Positions 1 to 8,779 of a stretch of 64,000 bases of DNA are shown piece by piece. Both the position numbers and the translations under genes were made by a program. Location: contig NZ_CP106793.1 in the NCBI RefSeq assembly GCF_025642135.1, positions 6,664,001 to 6,728,000 of the forward strand. Direction: 5' to 3'. The first letter of the stretch is position 1. Every line of letters begins with the position of its first letter. Under the pieces are notes generated by a model, which saw only the letters and a list, made by a program, of their open reading frames with translations, had not been told where the DNA came from and searched no databases. Origin of the DNA: Streptomyces cynarae (lineage in GTDB: Bacteria > Actinomycetota > Actinomycetes > Streptomycetales > Streptomycetaceae).

Positions 1-23
1 CACCGGCCTTGCGTACACGACGA

Positions 24-56
24 GAAAGGGCCTCCGCCTTGCGCGGAGGCCCTTTC
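24..56 (-). terminator. Intrinsic terminator after the fadB-like gene
   Basis: A perfect 14-bp inverted repeat (24-37 and 43-56) surrounds a 5-base loop. It starts 16 bases past the stop codon of the minus-strand beta-oxidation operon. A G+C-rich stem without a long U tail is usual for Streptomyces terminators. It may work in both directions. Confidence 0.85.
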
Positions 57-71
57 ACGGTGCTGCGGCCG

Positions 72-2201
72 TTACGCCGGAACCGACGCCACGCCCGGCT
101 CCAGGAACGTCTTGCCGTTCACGCGCTCCGAGACGCCCTCGCGGTCCAGGTACGGCGTGATGCCGCCCAGGTGGAAGGGCCAGCCGGCGCCCGTGATCAG
201 GCAGAGGTCGATGTCCTGGGCCTCGGCGACGACGCCCTCCTCGAGCATGAGCCCGATCTCCTGCGCCACGGCGTCCAGGACACGGGCGCGAACCTGCTCC
301 TCCGTCAGGACCGTGTCGCCCTGCTTCAGTAGCGCGGCGACCTCCGGGTCCAGCTCGGGCTTGCCGCTGTCGTAGACGTAGAAGCCGCGCTTGCCCGCCT
401 TGACGACGGCGGCGAGGTTCTCGGAGACCGTGAAGCGGTCCGGGAAGGCCCGGTTGAGGGTCTCCGAGACGTGCAGGCCGATCGCAGGGCCGACCAGCTC
501 CAGCAGGACCAGCGGGGACATCGGCAGACCCAGCGGCTCCACCGCCTTCTCCGCCACCTCGACCGGGGTGCCCTCGTCGATGACGTTCTGGATCTCGCCC
601 ATGAAGCGGGTCAGGATGCGGTTCACGACGAACGCCGGGGCGTCCTTGACCAGAACCGCCGTCTTCTTCAGCTTCTTGGCCACCGCGAAGGCGGTCGCCA
701 GCGAGGCGTCGTCCGTCTTCTCGCCGCGGACGATCTCGAGCAGCGGCAGCACCGCCACCGGGTTGAAGAAGTGGAAGCCGACGACCCGCTCGGGGTGCTT
801 CAGCTTCGACGCCATCTCCGACACGGAGAGGGAGGAGGTGTTGGTCGCCAGGATCGCGTGCGCGGGCGCGACCGCCTCGACCTCCGCGAACACCTGCTGC
901 TTGACACCCATCTCCTCGAACACGGCCTCGATGACGAAGTCCGCGTCCGAGAAGCCCTCCGCCTTGTCCAGGACGCCGGAGACCAGCGCCTTGAGGCGGT
1001 TGGCCTTGTCCTGGTTGATCCGGCCCTTGCCGAGCAGCTTGTCGATCTCGGCGTGGACGTAGCCCACGCCCTTGTCGATGCGCTCCTGGTCGATGTCCGT
1101 CAGGACGACCGGGACCTCGAGGCGGCGCAGGAAGAGCAGGGCGAGCTGCGAGGCCATCAGACCGGCGCCGACGACACCGACCTTGGTGACCGGGCGCGCC
1201 AGGCTCTTGTCGGGGGCGCCCGCCGGGCGCTTGCCGCGCTTTTGGACGAGGTTGAACGCGTAGATGCCGGCGCGCAGTTCGCCGCCCATGATCAGGTCCG
1301 CGAGGGCCTGGTCCTCGGCGTCGTAGCCCTGCTGCAGGTCGCCGTTCTTCGCGGCGGCGATGATGTCGAGGGCGCGGTAGGCGGCCGGGGCCGCGCCGTG
1401 CACCTTCCCGTCCGCGATGAAGCGGCCCTTGGCGACGGCCTGGTCCCAGGCCTCGCCGCGGTCGATGACCGGGCGCTCGATGACGATCTCGCCCTTGAGG
1501 ACGGCCGCCGTCCAGGTCAGCGACTGCTCCAGGAAGTCGGCGCCCTCGAAGAGGGCGTCGGCGATCCCGAGCTCGTAGACCTGCCGGCCCTTGAGCTGCT
1601 TGTTCTGGTTGAGGCTGTTCTCGATGATGACCGAGACGGCCTTGTCGGCGCCGATCAGGTTCGGCAGCAGCGTGCAGCCGCCCCAGCCGGGGACCAGGCC
1701 GAGGAAGACCTCGGGGAGGGAGAACGCCGGGAGGGCCGCGGACACCGTGCGGTAGGTGCAGTGCAGGCCGACCTCGACGCCGCCGCCCATCGCCGCGCCG
1801 TTGTAGTACGCGAAGGTGGGCACGGCCAGCTTCGACAGGCGCTTGAAGACCTCGTGGCCGCCCTTGCCGATGGCCAGCGCGTCCTCGTGCCGCTTCAGCA
1901 GCTCGACACCCTTGAGGTCGGCGCCGACCGCGAAGATGAACGGCTTGCCGGTGATGCCGACGCCGACGATCTCGCCGTCCGCGGCCTCCTTCTCGACCTG
2001 GTCGATCGCGGTGTTGAGGTTCGCGAGCGAGGCCGGGCCGAAGGTGGTCGGCTTGGTGTGGTCGTGACCGTTGTCGAGGGTGATCAGGGCGAACCGGCCC
2101 ACACCGAACGGCAGGTCGAAGTGGCGCACGTGCGCCTGCGTGACGACCTCGTCCGGGAACAGCTCGGCCGCGCCCTTCAACAGCTCAGCGGTGGTGCTCA
2201 C
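72..2201 (-). CDS. fadB: Fatty oxidation complex alpha subunit (enoyl-CoA hydratase / 3-hydroxyacyl-CoA dehydrogenase)
   Basis: This 709-residue cytosolic enzyme hydrates enoyl-CoA and oxidises the 3-hydroxyacyl-CoA product in fatty-acid beta-oxidation. The N-terminal third is a crotonase domain, with a glycine-rich oxyanion-hole segment GAAMGGGVEVG near residues 136-146. An NAD-binding 3-hydroxyacyl-CoA dehydrogenase domain follows, with a GAGLMA loop near residue 350, NTSS and HFFNP motifs. The end is the all-helical dehydrogenase C-terminal domain. Length and domain order match the actinobacterial FadB-like trifunctional subunit. The GTG start is chosen because its GTGA overlaps the thiolase stop by 4 nt, which indicates translational coupling. 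A much longer upstream extension is open but runs through the thiolase gene in another frame, so it was discarded. Confidence 0.95.
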   Translation of the reverse strand: MSTTAELLKGAAELFPDEVVTQAHVRHFDLPFGVGRFALITLDNGHDHTKPTTFGPASLANLNTAIDQVEKEAADGEIVGVGITGKPFIFAVGADLKGVELLKRHEDALAIGKGGHEVFKRLSKLAVPTFAYYNGAAMGGGVEVGLHCTYRTVSAALPAFSLPEVFLGLVPGWGGCTLLPNLIGADKAVSVIIENSLNQNKQLKGRQVYELGIADALFEGADFLEQSLTWTAAVLKGEIVIERPVIDRGEAWDQAVAKGRFIADGKVHGAAPAAYRALDIIAAAKNGDLQQGYDAEDQALADLIMGGELRAGIYAFNLVQKRGKRPAGAPDKSLARPVTKVGVVGAGLMASQLALLFLRRLEVPVVLTDIDQERIDKGVGYVHAEIDKLLGKGRINQDKANRLKALVSGVLDKAEGFSDADFVIEAVFEEMGVKQQVFAEVEAVAPAHAILATNTSSLSVSEMASKLKHPERVVGFHFFNPVAVLPLLEIVRGEKTDDASLATAFAVAKKLKKTAVLVKDAPAFVVNRILTRFMGEIQNVIDEGTPVEVAEKAVEPLGLPMSPLVLLELVGPAIGLHVSETLNRAFPDRFTVSENLAAVVKAGKRGFYVYDSGKPELDPEVAALLKQGDTVLTEEQVRARVLDAVAQEIGLMLEEGVVAEAQDIDLCLITGAGWPFHLGGITPYLDREGVSERVNGKTFLEPGVASVPA

Positions 2202-3418
2202 TTGTCGCCTCCGTCGAAGTGCGGGTTCTCCCAGATGACCGTCGCGCCCATGCCGAAGCCGACGCACATGGTGGTGAGGCCGTAGCGGACCTGCGGGTGC
2301 TCCTCGAACTGGCGGGCCAGCTGCGTCATCAGCCGGACGCCGGAGGAGGCCAGCGGGTGACCGAAGGCGATCGCGCCGCCGTACTGGTTGACGCGCTCGT
2401 CGTCGTCCGCGATGCCGTAGTGGTCGAGGAAGGCGAGGACCTGGACGGCGAAGGCCTCGTTGATCTCGAACAGGCCGATGTCGGAGATGGACAGGCCCGC
2501 CTTGGCGAGGGCCTTCTCCGTCGCCGGGATCGGGCCGTAGCCCATGACCTCCGGCTCGACGCCCGCGAAGGCGTAGGAGACGAGACGCATCTTGACCGGC
2601 AGGCCGTTCTCGCGGGCGAAGTCCTCGCTCGCGATGATCGAGGCGGTGGCGCCGTCGTTCAGACCGGCCGCGTTGCCCGCGGTGACCCGGCCGTGGACGC
2701 GGAACGGCGTCTTCAGGCCCGCCAGGTTCTCCAGCGTGGTGCCCGGGCGCATCGGCTCGTCGGCGGTGACCAGGCCCCAGCCGGTCTCGCCGCTCTCGGG
2801 GTTCGTGCGGCGTACGGAGATCGGCACCAGGTCGGCCTGGATCTTGCCGTTGGCGTACGCCTTGGAGGCCTTCTCCTGCGAGCGCACCGCGTACTCGTCG
2901 GCGCGCAGCTTGGTGATGTGCGGGTAGCGGTCGTGGAGGTTCTCCGCGGTCATGCCCATGAACAGCGCGGACTCGTCGACCAGCTTCTCGCTCACGAACC
3001 GCGGGTTCGGGTCCACGCCCTCGCCCATCGGGTGGCGGCCCATGTGCTCGACACCGCCCGCGATGACGGCGTCGTACGCGCCGAACGCGATCGAGCCGGC
3101 GGTGGTCGTCACGGCCGTCAGCGCACCCGCGCACATACGGTCGATGGAGTAGCCGGGCACCGACTGGGGGAGACCGGCCAGGATGCCCGCGGTGCGGCCG
3201 AGGGTCAGGCCCTGGTCACCGATCTGCGTGGTCGCGGCGATGGCGACCTCGTCGATCTTCTTCGGGTCGAGACCCGGGTTGCGGCGCAGCAGCTCCCGGA
3301 TCGCCTTCACGACGAGGTCGTCGGCGCGGGTCTCGTGGTAGATGCCCTTCGGGCCCGCCTTGCCGAACGGGGTGCGGACGCCGTCGACGAAGACGACGTC
3401 CCTGACGGTACGAGGCAC
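2198..3418 (-). CDS. fadA: Acetyl-CoA acyltransferase (thiolase), beta-oxidation beta subunit
   Basis: This 406-residue thiolase catalyses the last, CoA-dependent cleavage step of beta-oxidation. The nucleophilic cysteine is C96 in DRMCAG. The C-terminal half has the GHPLASSG histidine motif and the second active-site cysteine in CVGFGMG, so all catalytic residues are present. The GTG start at 3418 is preceded by a strong GGAGGAG site; an in-frame extension to 3460 lacks one and adds unlike residues. It is the first gene of a two-gene operon and overlaps the alpha subunit by 4 nt. Confidence 0.95.
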   Translation of the reverse strand: MPRTVRDVVFVDGVRTPFGKAGPKGIYHETRADDLVVKAIRELLRRNPGLDPKKIDEVAIAATTQIGDQGLTLGRTAGILAGLPQSVPGYSIDRMCAGALTAVTTTAGSIAFGAYDAVIAGGVEHMGRHPMGEGVDPNPRFVSEKLVDESALFMGMTAENLHDRYPHITKLRADEYAVRSQEKASKAYANGKIQADLVPISVRRTNPESGETGWGLVTADEPMRPGTTLENLAGLKTPFRVHGRVTAGNAAGLNDGATASIIASEDFARENGLPVKMRLVSYAFAGVEPEVMGYGPIPATEKALAKAGLSISDIGLFEINEAFAVQVLAFLDHYGIADDDERVNQYGGAIAFGHPLASSGVRLMTQLARQFEEHPQVRYGLTTMCVGFGMGATVIWENPHFDGGDK

Positions 3419-3670
3419 GATGGCTCTCCTCCAGGGTGCGGGATGGCACTGCTGCGACACGCTGAGCGCGCGCTCAGCACCATGCTACTTGTGGGTAACC
3501 AAGCTGCCCAGTCCCGCACGCCCAAGCGGCGAAGGTCACACCTTCGGCGCAGCGACGGAGCCCCCGCGGGGTCGACAGGGGCTTCGGAACGGGAGGCGGC
3601 GGCCGCCTCCCCGAAAGGAGCCGCATCGCCGCAAGGGGGTGCGGGGTCGCGGCGGCATCCGCTCCCTGTG
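3419..3670. other. Gene-free stretch upstream of the thiolase gene
   Basis: No credible gene is visible. The part next to the thiolase start should hold its promoter. The segment CTGAGCGCGCGCTCAG (3461-3476) is a perfect 16-bp palindrome about 45 bases upstream of the start and is a candidate operator, for example for a TetR-type fatty-acid regulator; that assignment is inference. Confidence 0.5.
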
Positions 3671-3895
3671 TCGACATTGGCTGTGCCGCGTCGGCATCGG
3701 CTGCGGGCCGCGCCGCGTCGGCATCGGCTGGGGTGTCGGCATGCGGCTGCGTCCTGGTCAGCATGAGGTTGCGTCTGCGCCGCGTCGACATCGGCTGCGA
3801 AGCGTCGCCATGCGGCTCCCCCGTATCCGCGTGGCTCCACGACGTATCGGCGTACGGCTGCGCCGCGTCGGCATGGAAACCGCCATGTCGCACGC
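3671..3895. repeat. Degenerate minisatellite built on a GCGTCGGCATCGGCTG unit
   Basis: Variants of a unit close to GCGTCGGCATCGGCTG recur, for example at 3689-3704, 3715-3730, 3782-3797 (with GACATCGGCTG) and 3861-3874. More diverged copies lie between. Spacing is irregular, about 26-65 bases. Open frames on both strands give repetitive peptides of biased composition and no known domain, so I treat the region as non-coding repeat DNA filling the gap between the thiolase and RNase D genes. Confidence 0.55.
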
Positions 3896-3996
3896 GGCTC
3901 CGCCGCACGGGCGCCCCCCACCGTAGACGCGCCCACCCGAAGAGGCGCCCCACCGAGGACGCCCCCACCCGCCGCACCGCAAAGCCGCTACGGCGA

Positions 3997-5274
3997 CTAG
4001 GCGTCCTTCACGGAAAGGGCCTTCACCAGTGCTGGAGTGACCTGTTCAACCTGCCAAGCCCTCGCCCCGTACCCGGCCAGTGCGGCGGCCACGGACTCCG
4101 CGTCCACCGGCTTCGGCGGCTCCCAGCACAGGCGCCGCACGGTGTCCGGGGAGATCAGGTTCTCCTGGGGCATGGTGAGCTGCTCGGCCAAGGTCGACAC
4201 CGCGGCCCGCGCGGCGGACAGCCGGGCGGCCGCCGCCGGGTCCTTGTCGGCCCAGGCCCGCGGCGGCGGCGGACCCGTCACCGGCTGCCCCGGCTGGGGC
4301 AGCTCCGCCTCCGGCAGCGCCTTGGCGCGATCGATCGCGGCCTGCCACTGCTCCAGCTGGCGCCGCCCCATGCGGTGCCCGAAGCCGTTCAGCGCGGCCA
4401 GGGCGTGCACGTTCGGCGGCAGGGCGAGGGCCGCCTCGACGATCGCGGCGTCCCCGAGCACCTTGCCCGGCGAGACGTCCCGGCGCTGCGCGATCCGGTC
4501 CCGGGCCTGCCACAGCTCCCGGACGGCCGCCATCTGCCGGCGGCGGCGCACCTTGTGCATCCCGGACGTACGGCGCCAGGGGTCCTTGCGCGGCTCGGAC
4601 GGCGGCGCGGAGGCGATCGCGTCGAACTCCTGCCGGGCCCACTCCAGCTTCCCCTGCCGCTCGAGTTCCTTCTCCAGGGCGTCCCGCAGGTCCACGAGCA
4701 GTTCGACGTCGAGGGCGGCGTAGCGCAGCCAGGGTTCGGGCAGGGGCCGCGTCGACCAGTCGACGGCGGAGTGGCCCTTCTCCAGGATGAAGCTGAGGAC
4801 GCTCTCCACCATGGCGCCGAGTCCCACCCGTGGGAACCCGGCGAGACGCCCGGCCAGCTCGGTGTCGAACAGACGGGTGGGCACCATGCCTATCTCGCGC
4901 AGGCAGGGCAGGTCCTGGGTGGCGGCGTGCAGCACCCACTCGGCGTCGGAGATCGCCTCGCCCAGGGCCGACAGGTCGGGGCAGGCCACCGGGTCGATCA
5001 GCGCGGTACCCGCGCCCTCGCGGCGCAGCTGCACGAGGTAGGCGCGCTGGCCGTACCGGTAGCCGGACGCGCGCTCGGCGTCGACCGCGACGGGGCCGGT
5101 GCCGGCGGCGAAGGCGGCGATCACCTCTGTGAGGGAGGCGTCGTCGGCGATCACGGGCGGAATGCCGTCTCGCGGCTCGAGCAACGGGATCGGCGCCGTT
5201 TCGACGTCGTCCGGAGGGGCGCCTCCGGTGGTTCGCAGTGGGCTGTCTGCTGCGGTCTCTTGGGCGTCGGTCAC
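3997..5274 (-). CDS. rnd: Ribonuclease D (DEDD exonuclease with HRDC domain)
   Basis: A 425-residue 3'-5' exoribonuclease, expected to trim the 3' ends of tRNA and other stable RNA precursors in the cytoplasm. The DEDDy residues are visible: the VDAER segment in motif I, ATQDLPCL in motif II and RYAALDVELL in motif III. A helical HRDC domain follows near residues 230-310, then an actinobacterial C-terminal extension. The GTG start has only a weak ribosome binding site. A 32-bp near-perfect palindrome lies 28 bases upstream. The gene is followed by the repeat region before the thiolase gene and appears to be monocistronic. Confidence 0.92.
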   Translation of the reverse strand: MTDAQETAADSPLRTTGGAPPDDVETAPIPLLEPRDGIPPVIADDASLTEVIAAFAAGTGPVAVDAERASGYRYGQRAYLVQLRREGAGTALIDPVACPDLSALGEAISDAEWVLHAATQDLPCLREIGMVPTRLFDTELAGRLAGFPRVGLGAMVESVLSFILEKGHSAVDWSTRPLPEPWLRYAALDVELLVDLRDALEKELERQGKLEWARQEFDAIASAPPSEPRKDPWRRTSGMHKVRRRRQMAAVRELWQARDRIAQRRDVSPGKVLGDAAIVEAALALPPNVHALAALNGFGHRMGRRQLEQWQAAIDRAKALPEAELPQPGQPVTGPPPPRAWADKDPAAAARLSAARAAVSTLAEQLTMPQENLISPDTVRRLCWEPPKPVDAESVAAALAGYGARAWQVEQVTPALVKALSVKDA

Positions 5275-5301
5275 CTGTCAAGGGTATCTGTGTGTCGACT
5301 A

Positions 5302-5333
5302 CGCCCGCCGACGGAACGTTCCGTCGACGGGCG
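5302..5333. promoter_or_regulatory. 32-bp near-perfect palindrome upstream of rnd
   Basis: The arms 5302-5317 and 5318-5333 are complementary except for one symmetric mismatch (5308/5327). The central 18 bases, CGACGGAACGTTCCGTCG, are fully palindromic. There is no loop, which fits a dimeric repressor site better than a terminator. It is 28 bases upstream of the RNase D start and about 215 bases past the regulator stop. Confidence 0.55.
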
Positions 5334-5548
5334 ATGGGGGGTCGTAAATCAGTCATGTGTCACATGGGTCGTTCGTGTCCGCACGAGGGCGCGGTGCCGG
5401 TGTGCGGCGCGGGACGGCGGGCGTCCCGGACGTGCGGTCCAGGTCCCCGGACGCGGCTCGGTGCGGACGCGGACCCGGGGCGGGCGGAGGAGGAGGTCGG
5501 GGAGTCGGGGAGTCAGCGGGTCTCGTGGTCAGGGGAGGGGGAAGGGGG

Positions 5549-6211
5549 TCAGTGGATGATGCCGGTGCGCAGGGCCACCGCCACCATTCCGGCACGGTCG
5601 CCGGTGCCGAGCTTGCGGGCGATGCGGGCCAGATGGCTCTTCACGGTCAGTGCGGACAGGCCCATCGAGACGCCGATCGCCTTGTTCGACTGCCCTTCGG
5701 CGACCAGACGCAGCACCTCCACCTCGCGGCCGGACAGCTCGCGGTAGCCGCCCGGGTGGCTCGGGGCACCCGGGGGGCGGCGGTGCAGGCGCGCGGCGGC
5801 GGCGCCGATGGGGGCGGCACCGGGTCGGGTGGGGAGCCCGATGTTGGTGCGGGTGCCGGTGACGACATAGCCCTTGACTCCGCCCGCGAGGGCGTTGCGC
5901 ACCGCGCCGATGTCGTCGGCGGCGGACAGGGCCAGACCGTTGGGCCAGCCCGCGGCCCGGGTCTCCGACAGGAGGGTGAGACCGGAGCCGTCGGGGAGGT
6001 GGACGTCGGCGACGCAGATGTCGCGCGGGTTGCCGATACGGGGGCGGGCCTCTGCGATGGACGACGCCTCGATGACGTCGCGCACTCCGAGCGCCCAGAG
6101 ATGGCGGGTGACGGTGGAACGAACGCGCGGGTCGGCCACGACGACCATGGCGGTCGGCTTGTTGGGGCGGTAGGCGACCAGGCTTGCGGGCTGCTCGAGG
6201 AGAACGGACAC
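5549..6211 (-). CDS. LuxR-family response regulator with atypical receiver
   Basis: A 220-residue DNA-binding regulator. The N-terminal half is receiver-like: VVVADPRV strand 1, a central aspartate in VADVHLPDGSG and a lysine in VKGYVV. The usual acidic pair after strand 1 is reduced to one aspartate followed by proline, so phosphorylation may be weak or absent. The C-terminal half is a clear LuxR/NarL helix-turn-helix (ELSGREVEVLRLVAEG onward, then LTVKSHLARI). The GTG start follows AGGAGG. No histidine kinase gene lies nearby. It is flanked by RNase D downstream and a DUF3000 gene upstream, all on the minus strand. Confidence 0.88.
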   Translation of the reverse strand: MSVLLEQPASLVAYRPNKPTAMVVVADPRVRSTVTRHLWALGVRDVIEASSIAEARPRIGNPRDICVADVHLPDGSGLTLLSETRAAGWPNGLALSAADDIGAVRNALAGGVKGYVVTGTRTNIGLPTRPGAAPIGAAAARLHRRPPGAPSHPGGYRELSGREVEVLRLVAEGQSNKAIGVSMGLSALTVKSHLARIARKLGTGDRAGMVAVALRTGIIH

Positions 6212-6504
6212 CAGGCCTCCTGGATGGGTGCGGGGACGGGGCCGGCTCGGGGAAGCGGCCGGGACGAACCGTGTTTCAAGGTCACAGTCGTCTTCGGCAC
6301 CAAACTCCTGCTCCTTTAGAGAATGATCACGATTTGGTGAGTAACAATCCGTGCAATTCGGACGCGCGAGCGATCATTCGGGGATCGAGTCGGTTCGGTC
6401 CATGGTCAATACGAGGCCGAAAGTGGCCGTATCGACAAAGAGATGGCAAGGAAGGTCAAGTCGACATTGACAGCGCCGGTGAGGCGCCGGTGGGCGCGCC
6501 GGGG
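6212..6504. other. AT-richer intergenic region, probable promoter of the LuxR-type regulator
   Basis: There is no coding potential. The stretch 6300-6440 is unusually A+T-rich for this window and holds an inverted GAATGATC / GATCATTC pair (about 6319 and 6373). It most likely carries the promoter for the minus-strand regulator; no confident -35/-10 pair was assigned. Confidence 0.45.
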
Positions 6505-7170
6505 TCAGCGGGGCTGCGGCCCGCGACGCTGCGGCAGCGTCACCACCGAGGCGTCGCCCGGCCCCGCCGGGGGCAGGCCCGCCACCTGGCACAGCAGGTC
6601 GCACCAGGAGGCCAGGTGCGCCGCGGTGTCCGGGACGCCCCCGATGCCCTCCCGGGGTGTCCACGAAGCACGGATCTCGATCTGAGAGGCGGCCGGGCGG
6701 GTGGCGAGACCGCCGAAGTAGTGCGAGCTCGCGCGCGTGACGGTCCCGCTCGGCTCGCCGTACGCCAGCCCGCGGGCCTGGAGCGCGCCGGTCAGCCAGG
6801 ACCAGCACACGTCGGGCAGCAGCGGGTCCGCCGCCATCTCCGGCTCCAGTTCCGCGCGCACCAGCGTCACCAGGCGGAAGGAGCCCTGCCAGGCCTCGTG
6901 TCCTGCCGGGTCGTGCAGCAGGACGAGACGCCCGTCGGCGAGGTCCTCCTCGTCGGCGACCACGGCGGCCTCCAGCGCGTACGTGTGCGGGGCGAGTCGC
7001 TGCGGCGGGCGCGACGGCTCGATCTCGATCTCCGGCCGCAGGCGTGCGGCCTTCAGGGCGTCGACCGCGGCGCGGAAGGGCAGGGGAGCCGTGTCCATCG
7101 CATCGCCCTCCCCCTCCGCGTCGTCCATTCCGCCGGCGCCGTCCGTCACTCGTTCCTGAGCCGCAGCCAT
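6505..7170 (-). CDS. DUF3000 family protein
   Basis: A 221-residue cytosolic protein of the actinobacterial DUF3000 family, function unknown. After a short acidic N-terminus comes the conserved core ([17 protein letters not shown], then [14 protein letters not shown] and a C-terminal SSHYFGG segment). It has no signal peptide, membrane segment or known catalytic motif. The start is uncertain: ATG codons at 7170, 7128 and 7098 are all in frame and none has a strong ribosome binding site. It is divergent from hemE, a conserved neighbour in Streptomyces as far as I recall. Confidence 0.85.
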   Translation of the reverse strand: MAAAQERVTDGAGGMDDAEGEGDAMDTAPLPFRAAVDALKAARLRPEIEIEPSRPPQRLAPHTYALEAAVVADEEDLADGRLVLLHDPAGHEAWQGSFRLVTLVRAELEPEMAADPLLPDVCWSWLTGALQARGLAYGEPSGTVTRASSHYFGGLATRPAASQIEIRASWTPREGIGGVPDTAAHLASWCDLLCQVAGLPPAGPGDASVVTLPQRRGPQPR

Positions 7171-7405
7171 GCGGGGAAGATTAAGGGGAAGAAAGCGCGT
7201 CCGCTTGGAGAGACACCCGTTGCCGCCGGGGCTTCGGCTGCCGTGCGCGGGTTCGTCTTGGCTGGTTCCTGTCGTAGGGCCGGTCGGGTCCTTCGGAGTG
7301 TGGCGCGCCGACGCGGCTCAGCCGCGCGCGGACACAGCCCCGCGCCCCCCTGGGGTGATCCCGCCCCGGGGCCGAATCGCTCCGGTGGCGTGCGAGACTT
7401 TTTGC

Positions 7406-8473
7406 GTGAGTGTCAATGACCGCCCCGCCACGGGCCAGCCGACAGCGACGTACGACTCCGCCTTTCTCAGGGCGTGCCGACGCGAGCCCGTGCCGCACAC
7501 GCCGGTGTGGTTCATGCGGCAGGCCGGGCGCTCGCTGCCCGAGTACCGCAAGGTGCGTGAGGGCATCCCCATGCTCGAGTCCTGCATGCGGCCCGAGCTG
7601 GTCACCGAGATCACACTCCAGCCGGTCCGCCGGCACGGCGTCGACGCGGCGATCTACTTCAGTGACATCGTCGTGCCCCTGAAGGCGATCGGCGTCGACC
7701 TCGACATCAAGCCGGGCGTCGGCCCGGTCGTCGAGCACCCGATTCGCACCCGCGCGGACCTCGCCCGGTTGCGCGACCTGACCCCCGAGGACGTCTCCTA
7801 CGTCACCGAGGCGATCAAGCTGCTCACCGCGGAGCTGGGCGAGACCCCGCTGATCGGTTTCGCCGGCGCGCCCTTCACCCTCGCGAGCTACCTCATCGAG
7901 GGCGGCCCGTCCCGTACGTACGAGCACACCAAGGCGCTCATGCACGGCGACCCGCAGCTGTGGTCCGACCTGGTGGACCGGCTCGCGGACATCACGGCCG
8001 CCTTCCTGAAGGTCCAGATCGAGGCCGGCGCCTCCGCCGTCCAGCTCTTCGACTCCTGGGCCGGCGCCCTGGCCCCCGTCGACTACCGCCGCTCGGTGCT
8101 GCCCGCCTCGGCCAAGGTCTTCCGGGCCGTCGAGGGCTACGGCGTCCCCCGGATCCACTTCGGTGTCGGGACCGGTGAGCTGCTCAAGCTGATGGGGGAG
8201 GCCGGGGCGGACGTCGTCGGCGTCGACTGGCGCGTCCCGCTGGACGAGGCGGCCCGCCGCGTCGGCCCCGGCAAGGCCCTCCAGGGCAACCTGGACCCGG
8301 CAGTGCTCTTCGCCCCGCGCGAGGCCGTCGAGGCCAAGACCCGGGAGGTCCTGGACGCCGCCGCCGGCCTCGAGGGCCATGTCTTCAACCTCGGCCACGG
8401 AGTCATGCCGTCCACCGACCCGGACAGCCTCACCCGGCTCGTGGAGTACGTCCACACGCAGACGGCCCGCTGA
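7406..8473 (+). CDS. hemE: Uroporphyrinogen decarboxylase
   Basis: A 355-residue cytosolic enzyme that removes four carboxyl groups from uroporphyrinogen III to give coproporphyrinogen III in heme synthesis. The N-terminal signature [14 protein letters not shown] (residues about 35-48) and the substrate-binding aspartate in YFSDIVVP (near 87) are present, as are the [11 protein letters not shown] strand and the C-terminal NLGHGV motif. The GTG at 7406 is chosen because it gives the family length; an upstream in-frame ATG would add 79 atypical residues. The later pathway steps hemG and hemQ lie 4 kb downstream, so the region holds a loose heme cluster. Confidence 0.96.
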   Translation: MSVNDRPATGQPTATYDSAFLRACRREPVPHTPVWFMRQAGRSLPEYRKVREGIPMLESCMRPELVTEITLQPVRRHGVDAAIYFSDIVVPLKAIGVDLDIKPGVGPVVEHPIRTRADLARLRDLTPEDVSYVTEAIKLLTAELGETPLIGFAGAPFTLASYLIEGGPSRTYEHTKALMHGDPQLWSDLVDRLADITAAFLKVQIEAGASAVQLFDSWAGALAPVDYRRSVLPASAKVFRAVEGYGVPRIHFGVGTGELLKLMGEAGADVVGVDWRVPLDEAARRVGPGKALQGNLDPAVLFAPREAVEAKTREVLDAAAGLEGHVFNLGHGVMPSTDPDSLTRLVEYVHTQTAR

Positions 8474-8521
8474 CCGGGCCGGCGCTCCTCCAGTAGGTCG
8501 GGCGGCCGTGACGACCGTGGC

Positions 8522-8692
8522 TCAGTCGGAACCCTCTTCGGTCTCCTTCCGTGCGTCGGTGGCCTTGGACGGGGGACCACCGGACGTGTCGGGCTTCGAC
8601 CGCCCCTGCTCCTTCGGGTGGACGTCCGGCTCGCCGGTCTCCCGCTCGAGCGGCGACTGCCGCTCGCGATCACGTTCGCGTGGGTCGCCCAT
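8522..8692 (-). CDS. Small highly charged protein (56 residues)
   Basis: An open frame starts at ATG 8692 with a GGGAG ribosome binding site eight bases upstream and ends at 8522. The product is hydrophilic and rich in Arg, Glu, Asp and Lys, with no hydrophobic core, so it is probably disordered. It lies convergent with hemE (48-nt gap) and just downstream of the rhomboid gene on the same strand. I do not recognise a family. The codon bias and ribosome binding site support it, but short length limits certainty. Confidence 0.55.
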   Translation of the reverse strand: MGDPRERDRERQSPLERETGEPDVHPKEQGRSKPDTSGGPPSKATDARKETEEGSD

Positions 8693-8779
8693 GACGACTC
8701 CCGATGACGTGCGTTTCGGACATATCGGGTTCCGTGGAGTGTGCGGGGCGAAACGCCTCGCGGCGCGACCCCGTCGTCC

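Noticed and set aside
471..2285. Long open frame opposite fadB
   Set aside because: Antisense frames stay open because of high GC3; the product is low-complexity Asp/Arg/Leu and has no domain.
72..3134. A 1020-residue version of the fadB product
   Set aside because: The extra N-terminus is the thiolase gene read in another frame, Arg-rich and without a domain; the GTG at 2201 gives the family length.
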